Both the position numbers and the translations under genes were made by a program. The notes below the pieces were generated by a model. That model saw nothing but the letters and a program-made list of their open reading frames with translations, had not been told where the DNA came from and did no database searches. Positions 37,001 through 52,000 of a DNA stretch of 64,000 nucleotides are shown here, in pieces (the first letter of the stretch is position 1; each line of letters starts with the position of its first letter). Origin of the DNA: Haliclystus octoradiatus (lineage: Eukaryota; Cnidaria; Staurozoa; Stauromedusae; Haliclystidae); the NCBI GenBank assembly GCA_916610825.1, contig OU744447.1, forward strand, positions 32,260,073 to 32,324,072. Reading direction: 5' to 3'.

Positions 37001-40000
37001 ATCATGAAAAATATTTACAATTATATGAGATCTATATCAGTGACAACAGTAACTATGGTAACTAGCCTATAGATATGAAATGCATGCAGTTATTTGAAAA
37101 CTTTGGCCCGGATGGAATCGCCCTGAACGTTTAATGTTGGTTTCAGTTCTTGAATTGCCAGCATTTCATTCACGAGACAATCGAATTTATTTTTGCACTT
37201 TTTTATTATTCTAAAATGTTTTTCAAATTGATCAGTAGATATTCCGTGCTCTTGACGGACGTGTGTACCAAGGTTACTTTTGTTATGTTCATCTATGCGT
37301 TCATATAAGTGCCGGCATGTATAGCCAACATAGTCTGCTTCGCACAGACCACATTTAAAATGATATATGACACATTGCTGGGTTAACAAATCTGGCTTCT
37401 CCTCACGGGTACGCAAGTCATCGTTGAGCTTCTTACTTTTAAAAATAGCATTAAACTTTACACTTATTTTACAATTTAAACGGTAAAGTTCTTTTCTTGT
37501 TTCATCACATGAATGTTGGTCTTTAAAAGGTAAAACTATACTAACATATTTTAAATTATCGTCTGGTAAAACTGGAGAATTAAAATCATTACTTAGCATT
37601 TTATTTAAAATAGAATTAAAAACACGGGGCGGATACTTAAGTTTACTAAAAATGTTAAAAAGTACTTTACATTCAATATTAAAATCAGCTTCAGAGGAAC
37701 AAAGACGATGCGCTCTGTGAAGCATTGTCTTCAAAATACCGGTTTTATACCTTTGGTCCACATGACTCTGATAATGTAAAAGAAGTCCTTTGTTTGTTGT
37801 TTTTCGATGTACACTTGTTGATATTTCTGTGCCGGTATTGGTCATTTTGATTCCAAGAAAAGGTAGATTTTTGTTTTCCTCTAACTCAATCGTGAAGTTT
37901 AATGAGGAGTGTGCTGCATTCAGAATTGATAATAAGTTTTCTGCTTCTTTTCTATTGTTGACAATTGCCAAGGTGTCATCTACATAGCGCCAGTAGAACT
38001 CTGGTAATTTATTAGATTCTGATAAAATTTTTTCAATATTGGACATAAATACATTAGCTAACAAAGGTCCCAATGGTGATCCCATTGCCACTCCATCTGA
38101 CTGTTCATACAGCTCACCATCGAATTGAAACAATTGATCTTTGGTACTGATCAATAATAGGTCACGCAGATCATCAGGCGTTAAATTCAAGGAATACTTT
38201 TCATTGAACCAATTGTTAGAAAATGCATCCGTAACCAAAATTTCAATTGTTTCCAGTAGGGGGACGTTGGTAAACAGAGCACTCACGTCAAAAGAGACCA
38301 CAATACTACCTTTTCGGAATTTTACGTTGCGTATTTCTTCGCTAAAATTTAATATATCTAATATTGTAAAACTATTGATAGCCAAAGGTTTGAGCTTGTC
38401 ATCTAGCCATTTTGCCAAAAGAAAGTTATAAGATCCCACTGCCGATAGAACTGGTCGCATTTGTAAGTTAGTTTTATGTGTTTTTGGTAGGCCATATAAA
38501 TGTGCTAGCCGAGAGCCTTTAGGACAAAGTTTTGTTGCTATTTCTTCTGGTAAAATTTTTTTTATACATTTATTTACCATTCTTTCTTTATAAAGGAGAG
38601 GGTGGGGATGTTTTGCAGGCCTCCCTCTACGTTTTTTATTCGGGTCTACAAAGGTAAATTTATCTCGTTTGTCAATCGATGCTTCCATCAATAGTCTATT
38701 ATAATGTTCTTTGTTCATAATGACGATACCATTACCCTTATCCGGCTTAGTTATTACAATGTTCTTATTGCGTTTTAAAGATGATATTGCTCGTAGTAAA
38801 GACTTGGGTGGTTTCTGTCCTTGTAAACGGCAGTAATTCAAGGCAATAGACTTGAGCGTAGATGCTGTGATATCTTTCTCGTCAGATGGTAAATATCTTT
38901 CTGCCCCTGCCCTTTCTGCCCAAATATCATAGAAATGTTTTGTAAATTAATTTCAAAGCCACTGTGATGATGTATTAAGTCATCTTGATCTACCTGTAAT
39001 ATTGGGGGTCAGGCTGTGAGATATCATCATCAGTTCCTCATCAATGTTTATGATAATTTAGTCATTCATATACCATATGCTAGATCTTGATCAAAATAAA
39101 TTTGCTACTTTTAATTCTAATAAATATAATATGCGTGGCAACACTTCGAAATTCAAATCATTAACTTACATCAAATTAAGATAAATTTAAATCCCAAAAT
39201 TTCAATTTTCAATCAACCATGGAGCTATACTCTACCAGATACATGTGTAGTAGAAGTGAAAAATATAAGAATATTGCTGACACTTTCAAGGAGCTTCTTG
39301 GAATCCTTAAAGAAAAACTCACCTATTTTATAGTTTGTACGGGCACGATCTTGTATGAATATATTAGTTGATCCACTGGGAACAATTGCAATTATTTCGT
39401 AGGCTGAAGAAAAAACAGACATTAAATCAATTAAAATCGGGCCTAAGATACGAAGATTAGCGATACAGTGAAACCTGTATATAACAGCCAGCTGAGAGAG
39501 GTAGATAAATTGACCACTATAAACAGGTGGCCTTTATATACAGGTTTGATTCAATAGAAAATATTAATTTAAACATTGCAAGAGTGACCACTATAGACAA
39601 GTGGCCGCTTTACAGAGTTGACCGTTATAACAGGTTTGACTGTACTAATTCATAAAGCATATTCAGTCAGGGTCAAAAAATGCAGCCGTCTGGAATTCTA
39701 GAGGAATTTCATGTGCATTGCTCTAATCTTCCGGAATCTTGGATTCCAGGAATCCTTCTTTGTCGGACCCTGTATGCAGTTGTGTACGATGAGAGGGGAT
39801 GTCAACTCTCAAAGTAGTGACTCATTTCTTTTGTTTTCTTTGCACTAAGAATATCGGTATGGCCCTTACGAGAATACTGTCAAAATCGATCTTATGATGT
39901 AACTCAAATTCAATATCATTTTTCCAAACAACGTATCAAAAGAAACAACAAATATATTCATTACAAAAATATCTAATTTCCAGACATGAGAATTGAAATT

Positions 40001-43000
40001 TCAAAAATAGCCTGAAATCTACAATATTTTGATAAATTTCAATGGAATTGAATGGAAAAAAGCAATAACTACAGTTTCGCAAGTCCCAAAATAGTCTGAA
40101 ATCCGCTAAAAGTCTGAAAATTCTCATGTCTGAATTTCAGTGGGATACAAGAACATCAACTGGGACAGAAACTTTAACTTTTGCTACATGAACCATTTTA
40201 GAAAGAGTTGAAATAGACAAAAGAAGGGATCTACCTTAAAAATCATAAGAGTTGTTTGAAACCAGAATGTCAATAGAAAACCTAATTATTTCTATTAAAT
40301 TTGTTTTACAAAAATTACAAAATCCCGATTTCTGATCAATTTAGCTCAGACTTCCGAGATCCTGATTTTTATCTCGTACACTGGTTAGAACATCATGGCG
40401 AAGGCACTATTAAACTGCTGAACAATTTACTTTTCTGAATTATTTTTTTATTGGAATACATACTTTGTTTTGGAATGATATATTTTTCGTTAGCTACTTC
40501 TTCACATGTATCATTGCGACCACCACAGATACCACAATTATCGACTATTTTATCAGAATCAAATCGCAGATCACAACCAAATTTCTAGAAATATAACAAT
40601 TAAACAACATTGTTAAAAGATTAAAAAAAATTACATACCGCTAATAAAAATGTTTATGTGTTCATACAAAAATACCATAATCAATGCTAACTATTTATCA
40701 AAATCCAAACTTTTGTAGTTTTTCTATCCAAAAGATGAGAGAAATTGTCTATGGGATGCTGTTTGTTTGACGTTTTGAGTATTCACGACATTGAACAATT
40801 TTGCATTTTTTAACGTCATCATTGTTGTTGTTGTTGACATTTTTGCATCAAGGTGCATGAATGCAAGATGATGAGAGTCTTGCCAGTAGGTAGAACGCCA
40901 ATAGACCAGGGAAATTGCAGCGCAGAGTCACAGTAGGCACATGTACAATCAATGTACATTGTACATAGTCATATCACTTTTCCGGCCAATACTCAGATGA
41001 TTTTAAGTCAATAATCATTAGCAATTTAAACAGGCTTTTGTGCAGACCAGCCTCAGTTTAATGCCATAACACTGTCAAGGATACCGAACCTCCCAAAGGT
41101 CATTTAAACAAAATAAATATATGTCGTATTTTACATAGCATCAAATCAATCACAGGACAAGTACTTTACATAAGTTCAGAAATATACCAATTTACCTACA
41201 TTATATAGTCTTGATACTATTTCATAAATAGTATAATACTCTATAGTATAGCTAGTTTAGATAACATAACTTCATATCAGAGTTGTACAGGAGTCGGAGT
41301 ATCCATATTTAAACATGAGCCGGAATGGAGTGAATGTTTTGACAGGCAAGAGAAGGTTACATATTTCACATTATGTTATTCTATTTTTCCCTTCCTATAT
41401 TTGCTTAATCTAGGGTTGATAAATTAATTAATTTTGGAACATTTTACAGCTGTTTGTCTGAAATATGTTGAAGCCAGAGTCGAAGTTGGAGTCTATTTAT
41501 TATACATTTTCTGAGCCGGATCCGGAATAAAAAGAATCTATTAGGACCTTTGTTGGATTCAGAGTCTGAAAAATCTTCGGAGTCCATACACCTTTGCTTC
41601 ACGTTAAATTACATTTATAGGTAAAATACAACAACACTTGAGGTACGGCCTTGATGTGGTGGCTAGGGCGTTGGACCACGGCCCTCAGGGTCTCGGGTTC
41701 AATCCCTGGCCGGAGCACTATAGGTTGGCGTCAGGAAGGGCATCCGGCTATTAAACGCACACAAGCTTCAACATACTAACAAATTAACCAACCCGGTGAA
41801 AAAAAGCTGCATGTTTACCCAAACACTTACCATGCATTTCCCTTTGATGCAGATATCATTTGAACGATTGCCATAACATGAAGTGCCATCAGTTTCTGTC
41901 AAATCCAATTTAAAGAGGCTTGCGCTGTTTGTACGGCATGATACTAAGCATGGCTTAACAACTAAGAAAACAAGGAGATTGAATTCAGAATAATATTTAC
42001 ACACATGTAGATAAACAATTCCTTTGTAAAGGTTGATTTGACATAAATTTCATGACGGTATATGCGATAAGAAACAAATAGTAATTGGCGCAACTGTTTC
42101 GATATAATCTAAAATCAACTGCAGGTGAGGTAAAAAGAGAGTTTAAAAGTTTACATGAATATTTCTATAAAAATCAAATTTAATATTAGTCTATTGAATT
42201 TATCAGAACAGTATTATACTTTTTAACAATGACAAACAATAATTACTGGAGACATATTTGAGCACAAGAACTAATTACAAATATACAATAGAAACATAAT
42301 AAAATCATAATCGCAATCAAAAATAGTTAACTAACATCCTCTATCATGTGTTTTCCGTGTGGAAAAAAGTATCTGACACCGGACTACGAACACTTATCAG
42401 TATTTTCAATTGGGATATATGCAAATCAGCTGCAACTTTGAGGTCACACCATGGGACTTAATTTTTGCAAGAGCGTACAACTTCTGAAGGTCTCCGGTAA
42501 TTGCAAATGCTAGACCAGTTTGACTATGAAGTAATACATTCCAACTTTGATCTATCTGGATACAGCAGAAAAGAGTTTCCTGTAATCTTAGACTACAGAT
42601 TTATAAGATTGGTAGAGCAAAATGGGAAGAAAATTGATATGTTTTTATTCATAGACAAATCCTCAACAGAAATGGAGACTTTGAAAGTTGAAAATGTTCC
42701 AGAATTCGGGAAGGCAAAATCAGTCAGTCAGTCAGTCAGTCGGCCAGTCAGTCAGTCAGTCAGTCAGTCAGTCAGTCAGTCAGTCAGTCAGTCAGTCAGT
42801 CAGTCAGTCAGTCAGTCAGTCAGTCAGTCAGTCAGTCAGTCAGTCAGTCAGTCAGTCAGTCAGTCAGTCAGTCAGTCAGTCAGTCAGTCAGTCAGTCAGT
42901 CAGTCAGTCAGTCAGTCAGTCGGCCAGTCAGTCGACCAGTCTGTCAGTCGGTTGATCAGGCGGTCGGCCAGTTAATCAATAAAATCAATCAATTCAGATC

Positions 43001-46000
43001 TGATTTAGCTGTTATAGCACAATGGCTTTATGTGAACTGTCGAGGATCAATTAGCTACAGACAACAAGATATGGTTACAATCAAAGTGAACACATATTGC
43101 ATTGTGCATCATAGGAATAGAATCATCATCATCAGCAGCAAACGCAAGGTGTCATCAATATTACCTTCTTCAGTGTTGCATTTTCCTGCTACTAAGGATA
43201 CATCATCAATAGCAATGTCACTTGTATAATGTCCACCACGTTCAGCTTCAATGATGATCTAATGATTTGAAAACAATATTAATGTCAACATTAATTAGAC
43301 AAAATAAAATGAGTTTATGCAGGTAGAAACGTTGAATATGAGGTCCGTATAGCTAATTCCATATACAAACAAATAACCCAGTGTATGAAAAACAAAACCG
43401 TTCTCTACTAAGTCACAACAACAATAAAGGCAACCTCGATCCCACAAAATCTCTTTTACAAGAATAATTCTATTACAACTTGCTTACATTTTAGATAATA
43501 CCTAGCAAAACCTGTATAAAACAGCAATCTACGAAAGCTAGATTCATTGGTCATTATATGCAGGTGGCCTTTTATACAGGGTTGATTTGATAGAAAAATA
43601 TATGTTAGACATACCGCCAGTTAGTCACTGTATAGAGGTGACCATTATAACAGGTTTTACAGTATAATTGACATCCAGCTATATAAGATTTCCAATACCT
43701 CACATCACGCAGAAATCTTTGACAGATAGACAGTGGTTCAAAGGTCAACTCAGGTTTGACTTATATATGAACAGGAATGATTATAATCTAATGATGATCA
43801 ATGGAATGGTGCACAGGATATTCTAATATAAAGAGATTTGTCAAATTGTCCTTCCACCACTAGTCCTTGACCAGGGGTGGTACCAGAGGGGGACAGGGGG
43901 CTACAGCCCTAACATCGGGGAAGTCTAATTTTTCTGTCGGGGAATTTTTAACATATTTCGTAAAAAACAACAGGAATTAGCTCCCTTCCAGTATTAGAGA
44001 CTATTGCCAAATGTTTCTATGTAACATGGAAATTTGATATAGCCCCCTCGCCAGGGAAATCCTGGTGCCACTCCTGCCCTTGACATTCAATGCCTTGCAA
44101 TTGGCTGTAATTGATATGCCCATAATAGAGGATTGCAGAGAAATCTATTTAAAAGAGTTGTCACATTCTTTTAAGTGACGCTCTCAGCTCCACTTGGACA
44201 GATGCCAGTCACATGATTTTAATTTTATGGACATTATTTCCCTTCCGTCAAACCTGCAGGCTTGCAAAATATAAACAAAGCAAGCGGAAATAAGATCATG
44301 AATTTGAAAAACGTTTTGTTAAAAAAGCAAAACCCGTTTTCAATCTGGCAAATTGGCCTACTATCACTAGTCCTTGCCATTCACTGCCTCGCAATTGGCT
44401 GTAATTGATATGCACATAATCGAACAAAATGGCTATTTTTGAGCCACGAAAGCTGGATGTCCCAACTCTTATAAATAGATGGCTTATGGAAGATTGGCCT
44501 TACAATGCTGTTGGGCATCTTAGGTATGGTTTTATGTTGGCCATACATGGTGAACATATTACTTTGGATGATTGTGATTCTCATTTTCATGGTCTGCTTT
44601 CTTACACTAAGGAGTACTTAGGGCAGATGGGTAGTATGCTCTATCAACAACTAGTTCTGGTTCATTTAAACATTCCTAATTAACTGCCAATCGAACTAAA
44701 ATAGGTGTGATGAACAGTGGAACTCGCTTAAGTGCAAGTCGAAATTGTCAACAATTTTCATAGCAGTTATCCAAATTGGCCTTATCCAAAATTGTTTAAC
44801 AAAAACATGACTAACCAATTGAGTTTTAACACCACGTTGCATATAAGCGAGGATTTCACTTATCCGAATTGAACTTAAGAGAGTTCTATTGTAACTTGGA
44901 ATATGATTCAAAATTTAACTTTTTTAATAACATAAATAATTATAGTAAAATGAAAGTGAAACAAGTTGAGATAAATTATAATAAAGTATGTTTTGATACA
45001 AGTATTATAAAAACATGCAATGTCAATGAGATAATCAAGAAGCTTTTTAATTCTATAATTTCTGACTTAAATTGCAATACTGTAAATTACCTTATGTGGT
45101 CTTGGATAATCAACTTGAATCTCAGCTTCTATCCATGTGTCTCCTTGTTTTCCTTTTGTTTCCCATACAATGCTTTTCTCACTATCTTTACCAATCGGCT
45201 CCAACAGTAAACGTAAGGCTCCAGTAGCTTCACCGTGCATATGATAGAACATACGAAAGCATGCACGAGGAACAATTATTAATGGACTCGTTAAATGTGC
45301 TTTATCACCCTGACGTCTTCTTTGTTTATAGTCATCAGATGCTTCAATGTACATGTAAGAGCCTGGAGAATGAAATATTTAAATATATAACCAAAATGAT
45401 ACACTTCTTAATGCACAATATGGGTCAATTGAAGGAGCAACATTGACCGGCGGTCGCTACGAGCTCAACTTGAATTAAGCTTAGCGTAAATTCATTGATC
45501 AATACCCGTGGTATCTTAGACATGTCTTCAAATTTCAAGTAACAATACAAACAACAGACACCCGTGTGACTCTAAGCGTGTAGAGCTTACAGGTCAAATT
45601 TAAGTAAATGATTTCCTTCAAGTTTTATTTCAGTTGATACATGGACTAAGGAAATACTGATAGCTCAATTTCATAGTAGGGCTCCGCGCCGATACGTCAT
45701 CAGCTATGCGAGAATTGCATTGTGCGATATCTGGTCAGATATCCACATTCCGTTCAACGATGTTTCCAAGCTGCAAGCAGCTAAATGTTGCTCGTCTTCA
45801 TAGTGTTTTCTCGTGTTTTAAACCACGATCTAAAGTTTTTAAACTCGATTTTATTTTTATTTATTATATCAACATGCCTCATTTGGATATTTCAATCGTT
45901 CTATCTGGAGATGCGCCTGTTGAATGAAGTTTATAAATTACGGAAGATTGTTGAACTGTAACAATGTTTATATGTTGGCTCGAATGCAACTTGGATGTGT

Positions 46001-49000
46001 TTTCTCGTAGTTTAAACCAAGATTTAAAGTCTTTGAATTAGATTTTATTTTTATTTGTTATATCAACATGCTTTTATTGGGTATTTCAATCGTTCTATCT
46101 GGAGATGCGCCTGTTGAATGAAGTTTATAAACTACAGAAGATTGTTGAACTGCAACGCTGTTTATACGTTGGTTTGAATGCAACTTGGATGTGTTTTCTC
46201 GTACTTGATACAAATATTTGAAGTTTTTAAACTAGATTTTATTTTTATTTATTATATCTACATGCTTTTATTATATATTTCAATTGTTTAACTTGAAATA
46301 TGCCTGCTAAATGAAGTTTATAACCTGTCGAAGAAGGTTGAAATTGTTACACTATTTACAGATTGGCTCGAATGCAACTTTGAAGAAAACACTGCCCTAA
46401 GAAATTAGTAATTTGCTTGTGTTAAAACACTCATTGCAGCAATTGGGAATCTATTGATATAAAAATGTAAACTTTGGTATCTGAAATGACTCAAATGAGT
46501 GGAAAAAGCTGGTAAACTGGCATCAAAGATGAGATCATCACTGGCAAATATCATCATGTTACGTGAATGTAGCAGACACACTTCATTCTAGCGGCATAAC
46601 ATTGAATTTCAATTAAGGATATGTTTATCATAATTTGTTACTTGAATGAATCACAGGTAATATTTTTGCGTAGATGCAAATGAACATGAAGACGATGGAA
46701 ATAAACACAATGATGATCAGATATGAGATACTACAACGGTGGCATGGGCCATGTCACTGAAATATTGAAAAAACTACCTAGTCAGTTCCTTGTTCTCTGA
46801 GCAGTACTGATTACTGCTAGTGGCCAGAAACAGTTGCTTGTCTATTGCCTATATTGGTCATACATATATTTTATTAGTCGTAAAGCGTTCAGTATTATAT
46901 TATATTATACATTTGAATGTAAATTGAAATGAATTAGCACTTAAATAGTGCGCGTACAGATATATCATATGAATATTTCTACAAGGATAGTTCAATCAAT
47001 GACATTTAACAACGTGAAACGGTAAATTGCTGTATTTTTAGTACTCTGTTGTAAGTAATATCTGTGTGGTAACAATATTAATATATTTGTTCAGCTCAAC
47101 TTTGTTTTTTCTTTAATAATATGTAGAAGTTGTGACTGCATTCCTTTTTCAATTCATCTCTGCGATGTTAATTCGCTTCGAAATGTCTAGGATTTGGAAA
47201 GCTAAAAAATACGTTTTGGTTTTGAAATCCCCTATATGTTATTGGAGTATGACTTTCATGTTCACCAGTAGCAATGTTTTCTGCTATTTAACAGAGTTTT
47301 TCATTATTTTCCGTAGTAATACATTAAGATCAAAACAACCAAAATAATAATCAAGACGGTACGAACGCAACCGACTGACAACGCAGTCAAAATTGTTTGT
47401 CTGACTAGCTATCCCATAATTCATTGCGCAAATCTCGGCGCGGAGCCCTATTCATTTATACCAAAACGGCAATATTATGGACATAAATCATTCAATTATA
47501 GTAGCGCGCATTAACAAAAGGCAGACCTGATATCACCTCCACTACTTCACATTACATGTATCACAAACCAATTCCAGTCACGATGCTAAGTCAGTGAGTG
47601 GAAATCCCAATTATACTTCGGCATGCCTTAGGAATACATCGGCCCAACTCACTGTCTACTGATAAACTTTCCCCTCTGCCTCTGCTATTGCTCACCAACA
47701 TCAGATTACGTTAGGAAACATAGAGAGATCAAATACGTATGCCTCTCAAGCACTGCATGACATCATTTACTGGCGTAATCGAAGGAGCTGCTTTGAAGGG
47801 CTATGGGCATTGGGCAAGTAGTGTCTTTTCATAATATTTTGTATCATAAACTGCCTTATTTACAAGTTTCTTTTTCAGTTATGTCTGACTGTGATTTGTG
47901 GCGTTCTTTGTGTAGCAAATATGTTAGGCGTAAGAGGGACGGCACATTCTTATAACGTTTCTGTCTATTCTTCTACTACTATAGAGGATAGATTGGGTGG
48001 AGGGTACAATAGATGCATAATGTTTAAATATGAATCATAGCAAACAGTGAGTGGACAGCAATCACAATAATCTGAACATAATCCTTCTTAAAATCATATC
48101 GTTCTTTGGTTTCTTTCCACACAATTGTTAAACATCCCACTCAAGCGAGCCACCATACAATCCCTCAGACTAATTTTAATGAATAAGATGAAATAATTGG
48201 CCCTGTTTAATTGGTCATCGATGGTACATCAGATAATTCAGAAATCTAACAAGCAACATGGGATGATATGTATAAAGCCAAGGAACGGCAAAGGGGGAGA
48301 GTTCCTGGGAGGATAGAAAAACTTTCAGTAGAGAAAAAAATCTTCTGATTTATTGGGTCAAACCTCAAAAAATATATTCAAACACCCTAATAACTACACT
48401 AAGACCTCTTGAAACGACTTACCAGGCTGTATGCTTTTGCTGGTAAAAAAAGCAATCTTCTTAACCAGAACAAAATAATTATAGTAATAATATGACCTTG
48501 ATTCAAAGTTCCTTCGTAAAACATTTCAGAGTGAAAGATAGCCAGACACTACACAAAGCACTAATCAAATTCAATCATTATTCAATCAGATATCAGTGTC
48601 TATTCATTACCAACCTTCTTTATTTTTCTGTGTATGATCATTCCCAGGCCCAGTTCCACGACTAGGTGTTGCACCAGACTTTTTAATCCAATCAAAAACG
48701 TCTCCATCTTTTCTATTCTCCCAGTTACATAATGATCTGTCAAACGTGCAATTAACATCACTTCGACTTCGACGCACTAAAAAAATAAAAAGAGGTTGAA
48801 GAAGAAGAAGTCATTAACACAATATTAAATGAAATAAAAACCAAAAATTATATCTTAATAATGGATAAGGATTATGATTGAGATTGTAATCCTTAGTTAG
48901 AATATATAACCAATTATGAACCTGTCTACAAGATTAATTTTTAAAAAAACTTTTTTTTTATTAAATTGCAAAATATATTTGCAGGCATACAAACGAATTT

Positions 49001-52000
49001 TTCAATTAAATAATTAATACACTGACATTGAGCCTAAATGACGAAACATAATTGCCTATACTAGCAAGCTATGATTATGTAGTGGATTGTTTAATGTCTA
49101 TTGCCTTATACATAATGTATTTCCTCTGTTAACTGTAAAGCTTCCGTTTGTAATCACGTATACCTTGTAATGTAAATCACTGTCTGTAATATATTAAGTC
49201 TCTTCACGTCTGCCCTTCGTGGCGACAACATCTATATATTAGCAAAGCTGGTCCACCTTCATAGAGGCTCTGTTTATCAAAGGCAATATTAACCCTCCAT
49301 TCATCCTCTCCTTGTCGGTGGCCAGCTACAACTATTATATCAAATATACATCTAATCAACGTCTATGTATGTGTAGTGGTATTTATCAATACACTCCACC
49401 CGCTACAATTACAGAAGACAGAAAAATGCTCAAACTATCACCAATAAACTATTGAAACAATAAAATATCTCTTCTGATTTTGCAACTAGATACCAATTTA
49501 TTTTGTTATGATGTAAATTGGATTCAACTGTTGTTGGCATTTTCAATTTCAAGACATTGTAAGTGGAAATGAAAATGCCATAGTAATTCTGTATATTTTA
49601 ATTATTCATGTATATTTCACGGATAGCTTAACCCAAAATACGATCTGATCGAATGCGGTTTAAATCCCCAGAGGGAGGTTCAGCCTTGAGTATAAACATC
49701 TGAATATTAAACAAGTACCATCTTCCCTTGGCAGATGGAGTGGTCGATAGGGTTTTGCACGATGAAGAGCACTATTGCACATTTATAACCAAGGTCTATC
49801 TGCCATGGGACCTGTTGGAATTGATCTGAAATAATGCAACTGATAACTGTTTGATAACGTATGCATATGACGAACTAACAGAAACTTATAAACACTTTGG
49901 AACATAAATGATAAAAATAAATTAAATTGTGGAACGATCTGCCATCCTCGATGAAAATGACCGCTGACAGTTCGACTTATAGCACAATGTGTAAAAATAT
50001 GCTATTGTAAATAGATTAATTATTTAGTTTTGGTATTTTTAAAAAACATTGTATTGTATTTTATATATTTTTTTTATAATGAGCCCTTTGAAAAAAAGCC
50101 TGTCTAGGCTTAAAGGTTTAACTCACTAAATGATGATGATGATGATGAGACAAGTAATGAGCATTTATAATTATTGCTCCGAGGAGAAGCACCACTTCAC
50201 TAGAAATAGAAGAGTGGCATGGGGGCCTTTGGTAGACAATGTTGTATGAGGCAGACATGAGAATTCAGATTTCAAAAATAGTGTTAAATCTAGGATGTCT
50301 AGCCTACTTTTAATGGATTTCAATGAGAAAAAGGCAATAACTAGAGTTTAAATAAATGGAAATAGTCTGAAGTCTGTTCAAAGTCTGAAAATTCTCATGT
50401 CTGATGAGAAAAGTTGGGATCCCAGGAGTTCAAGGCTCTAATATAAGTTGACTGAAAATCAGAAGTTTGTAATTTTTGTAAAACAAATTTAGTAGGGATT
50501 TTATAGACATTCTGACTTGGAAAAAACTCTTCTGATTTTGCAGCTAGATACCAATTTATTTCGTTATGATGTAAATTGAAATTTACCGTTGTTGGCCTTT
50601 TCAATTTCAAGACAATGTAAGTGGAAATGAAAATGCCATAGTAATTCTGTATATTTTAATTATTTATGTATATTTCACGGATGGTTCTATGTAGCAAATA
50701 TTAAAATTTCTGTCCCAGTCAATGTCTCTTTGGGCTCCTTGGGCTCCACTGAAATTGGATATTGTTTCAAGGTAGATAATCATTGCTTCTTTTGGTACAT
50801 TGTGGAGCAAAACGCAGAAAATGTATCAGGAAAATCTTTAGGATTCCAGAACGTAAAACTTTTTCTCTGATCTCATCGGTAGGGTGTTAGCATCTCAATC
50901 ATTTATTAAATAGGATAATGCAAATTCCTTGAAAATTAGCAACAACTTATTGCTGCACTATTATCTCATGTTTCTGTAATTTACAAGACGTTTTGTTTGA
51001 AATGACAATATTTTAACAAATCCTTTAACAAATAGTTTAACAAAGTTTCTGAAACATGATAATCCAGTCAATATGCTATACTACAGGAATAAATTGTTTG
51101 AAGACAATTCATATAATTTGCTATCCTAGCCAAATATGTAGAGAAGATCTCACAAATGTGAATAACATTTGATTGCCTGTAAACGTAACAACATTCTCAA
51201 AATTCAATTCAATAAAATCTTTTCTCTCTGCAACTCTGTTTATCACCATCTTTAATCAAAACATGACAGCTCAATACTAAACAAACCATTTAAGAATTAA
51301 ATTCCTGTATACGAGAACACACACCCAAAACTTGGAAGATCTAGCATATTACACAGCACAACAGACCTTAATGGATCCTTAATTTTAGATGCTTTGGTCT
51401 GTGACTAGGACTATAAGTTCCTACAGAAGAAGATCCGATATCAACAATAGATTAGATAGTCAACAAAGTAAAATCTTGAGAGATAATAGTTAAATGACTG
51501 CATTTCAAAGTTCTGGACAAGTTTAGAAGATCATTTTTTTCATTTTGGCATGGACCTCATACAATTTGCTTTCTCACCAAGTGGTTGGTTAACTGGTTAG
51601 TGTGTTTGGAGCTTGTGTGATTTTAATGGCTCCATGCCCTTTCTGACGCCAGTCAATGCTTCTACCATCTGGGGATCGATCCCAAGACCCTGCGGGGCGA
51701 GGTCGAACACCCTAACAGCTACACTAAGACCTCCTAAAATTGGCAATGTACCCATGCCTATTGCTCAACACTATTCATACTCTCCTGGGGTGAAGTTGTA
51801 AACAGTTATTGATCAAAGGCGAGTTGAATATCGGCTAACAGGGACCAAGGTCCACTGAGGTTATTATGCCAATATTCATTGAGCCTGAGGTCAATAACTA
51901 TTTTAGTAAATGATTAACTGGTCAATTTTGGAACATATAATCATAACATGGATTTTAATGCATCAAAAACGCAACTATCCTCTGCCATAACGTTTAGACA

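Noticed and set aside
42501..43229. 242-codon plus-strand frame rich in Ser-Val-Ser-Gln
   Set aside because: It is the translation of the CAGT microsatellite joined to intron and antisense exon sequence.
44429..44683. 84-codon plus-strand frame with a start codon and balanced composition
   Set aside because: No family recognised, no promoter or splice context, and it lies in an intron next to repeats. Treated as chance.
45770..46400. Regularly spaced repeats that could suggest a CRISPR array
   Set aside because: Unit length of about 193 bp, head-to-tail without short repeats and unique spacers, in an animal intron; it is a tandem array.
47500..48600. Search for further ADAMTS exons between exons 11 and 12 and in other long introns
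   Set aside because: No frame with ADAMTS or MAM similarity and splice borders was found, and the neighbouring exons already join in frame.
48601..48616. Alternative donor GTAATG for ADAMTS exon 12
   Set aside because: Would end in phase 2 and break the frame to exon 13; GTTGGT at 48,614 keeps phase 1.
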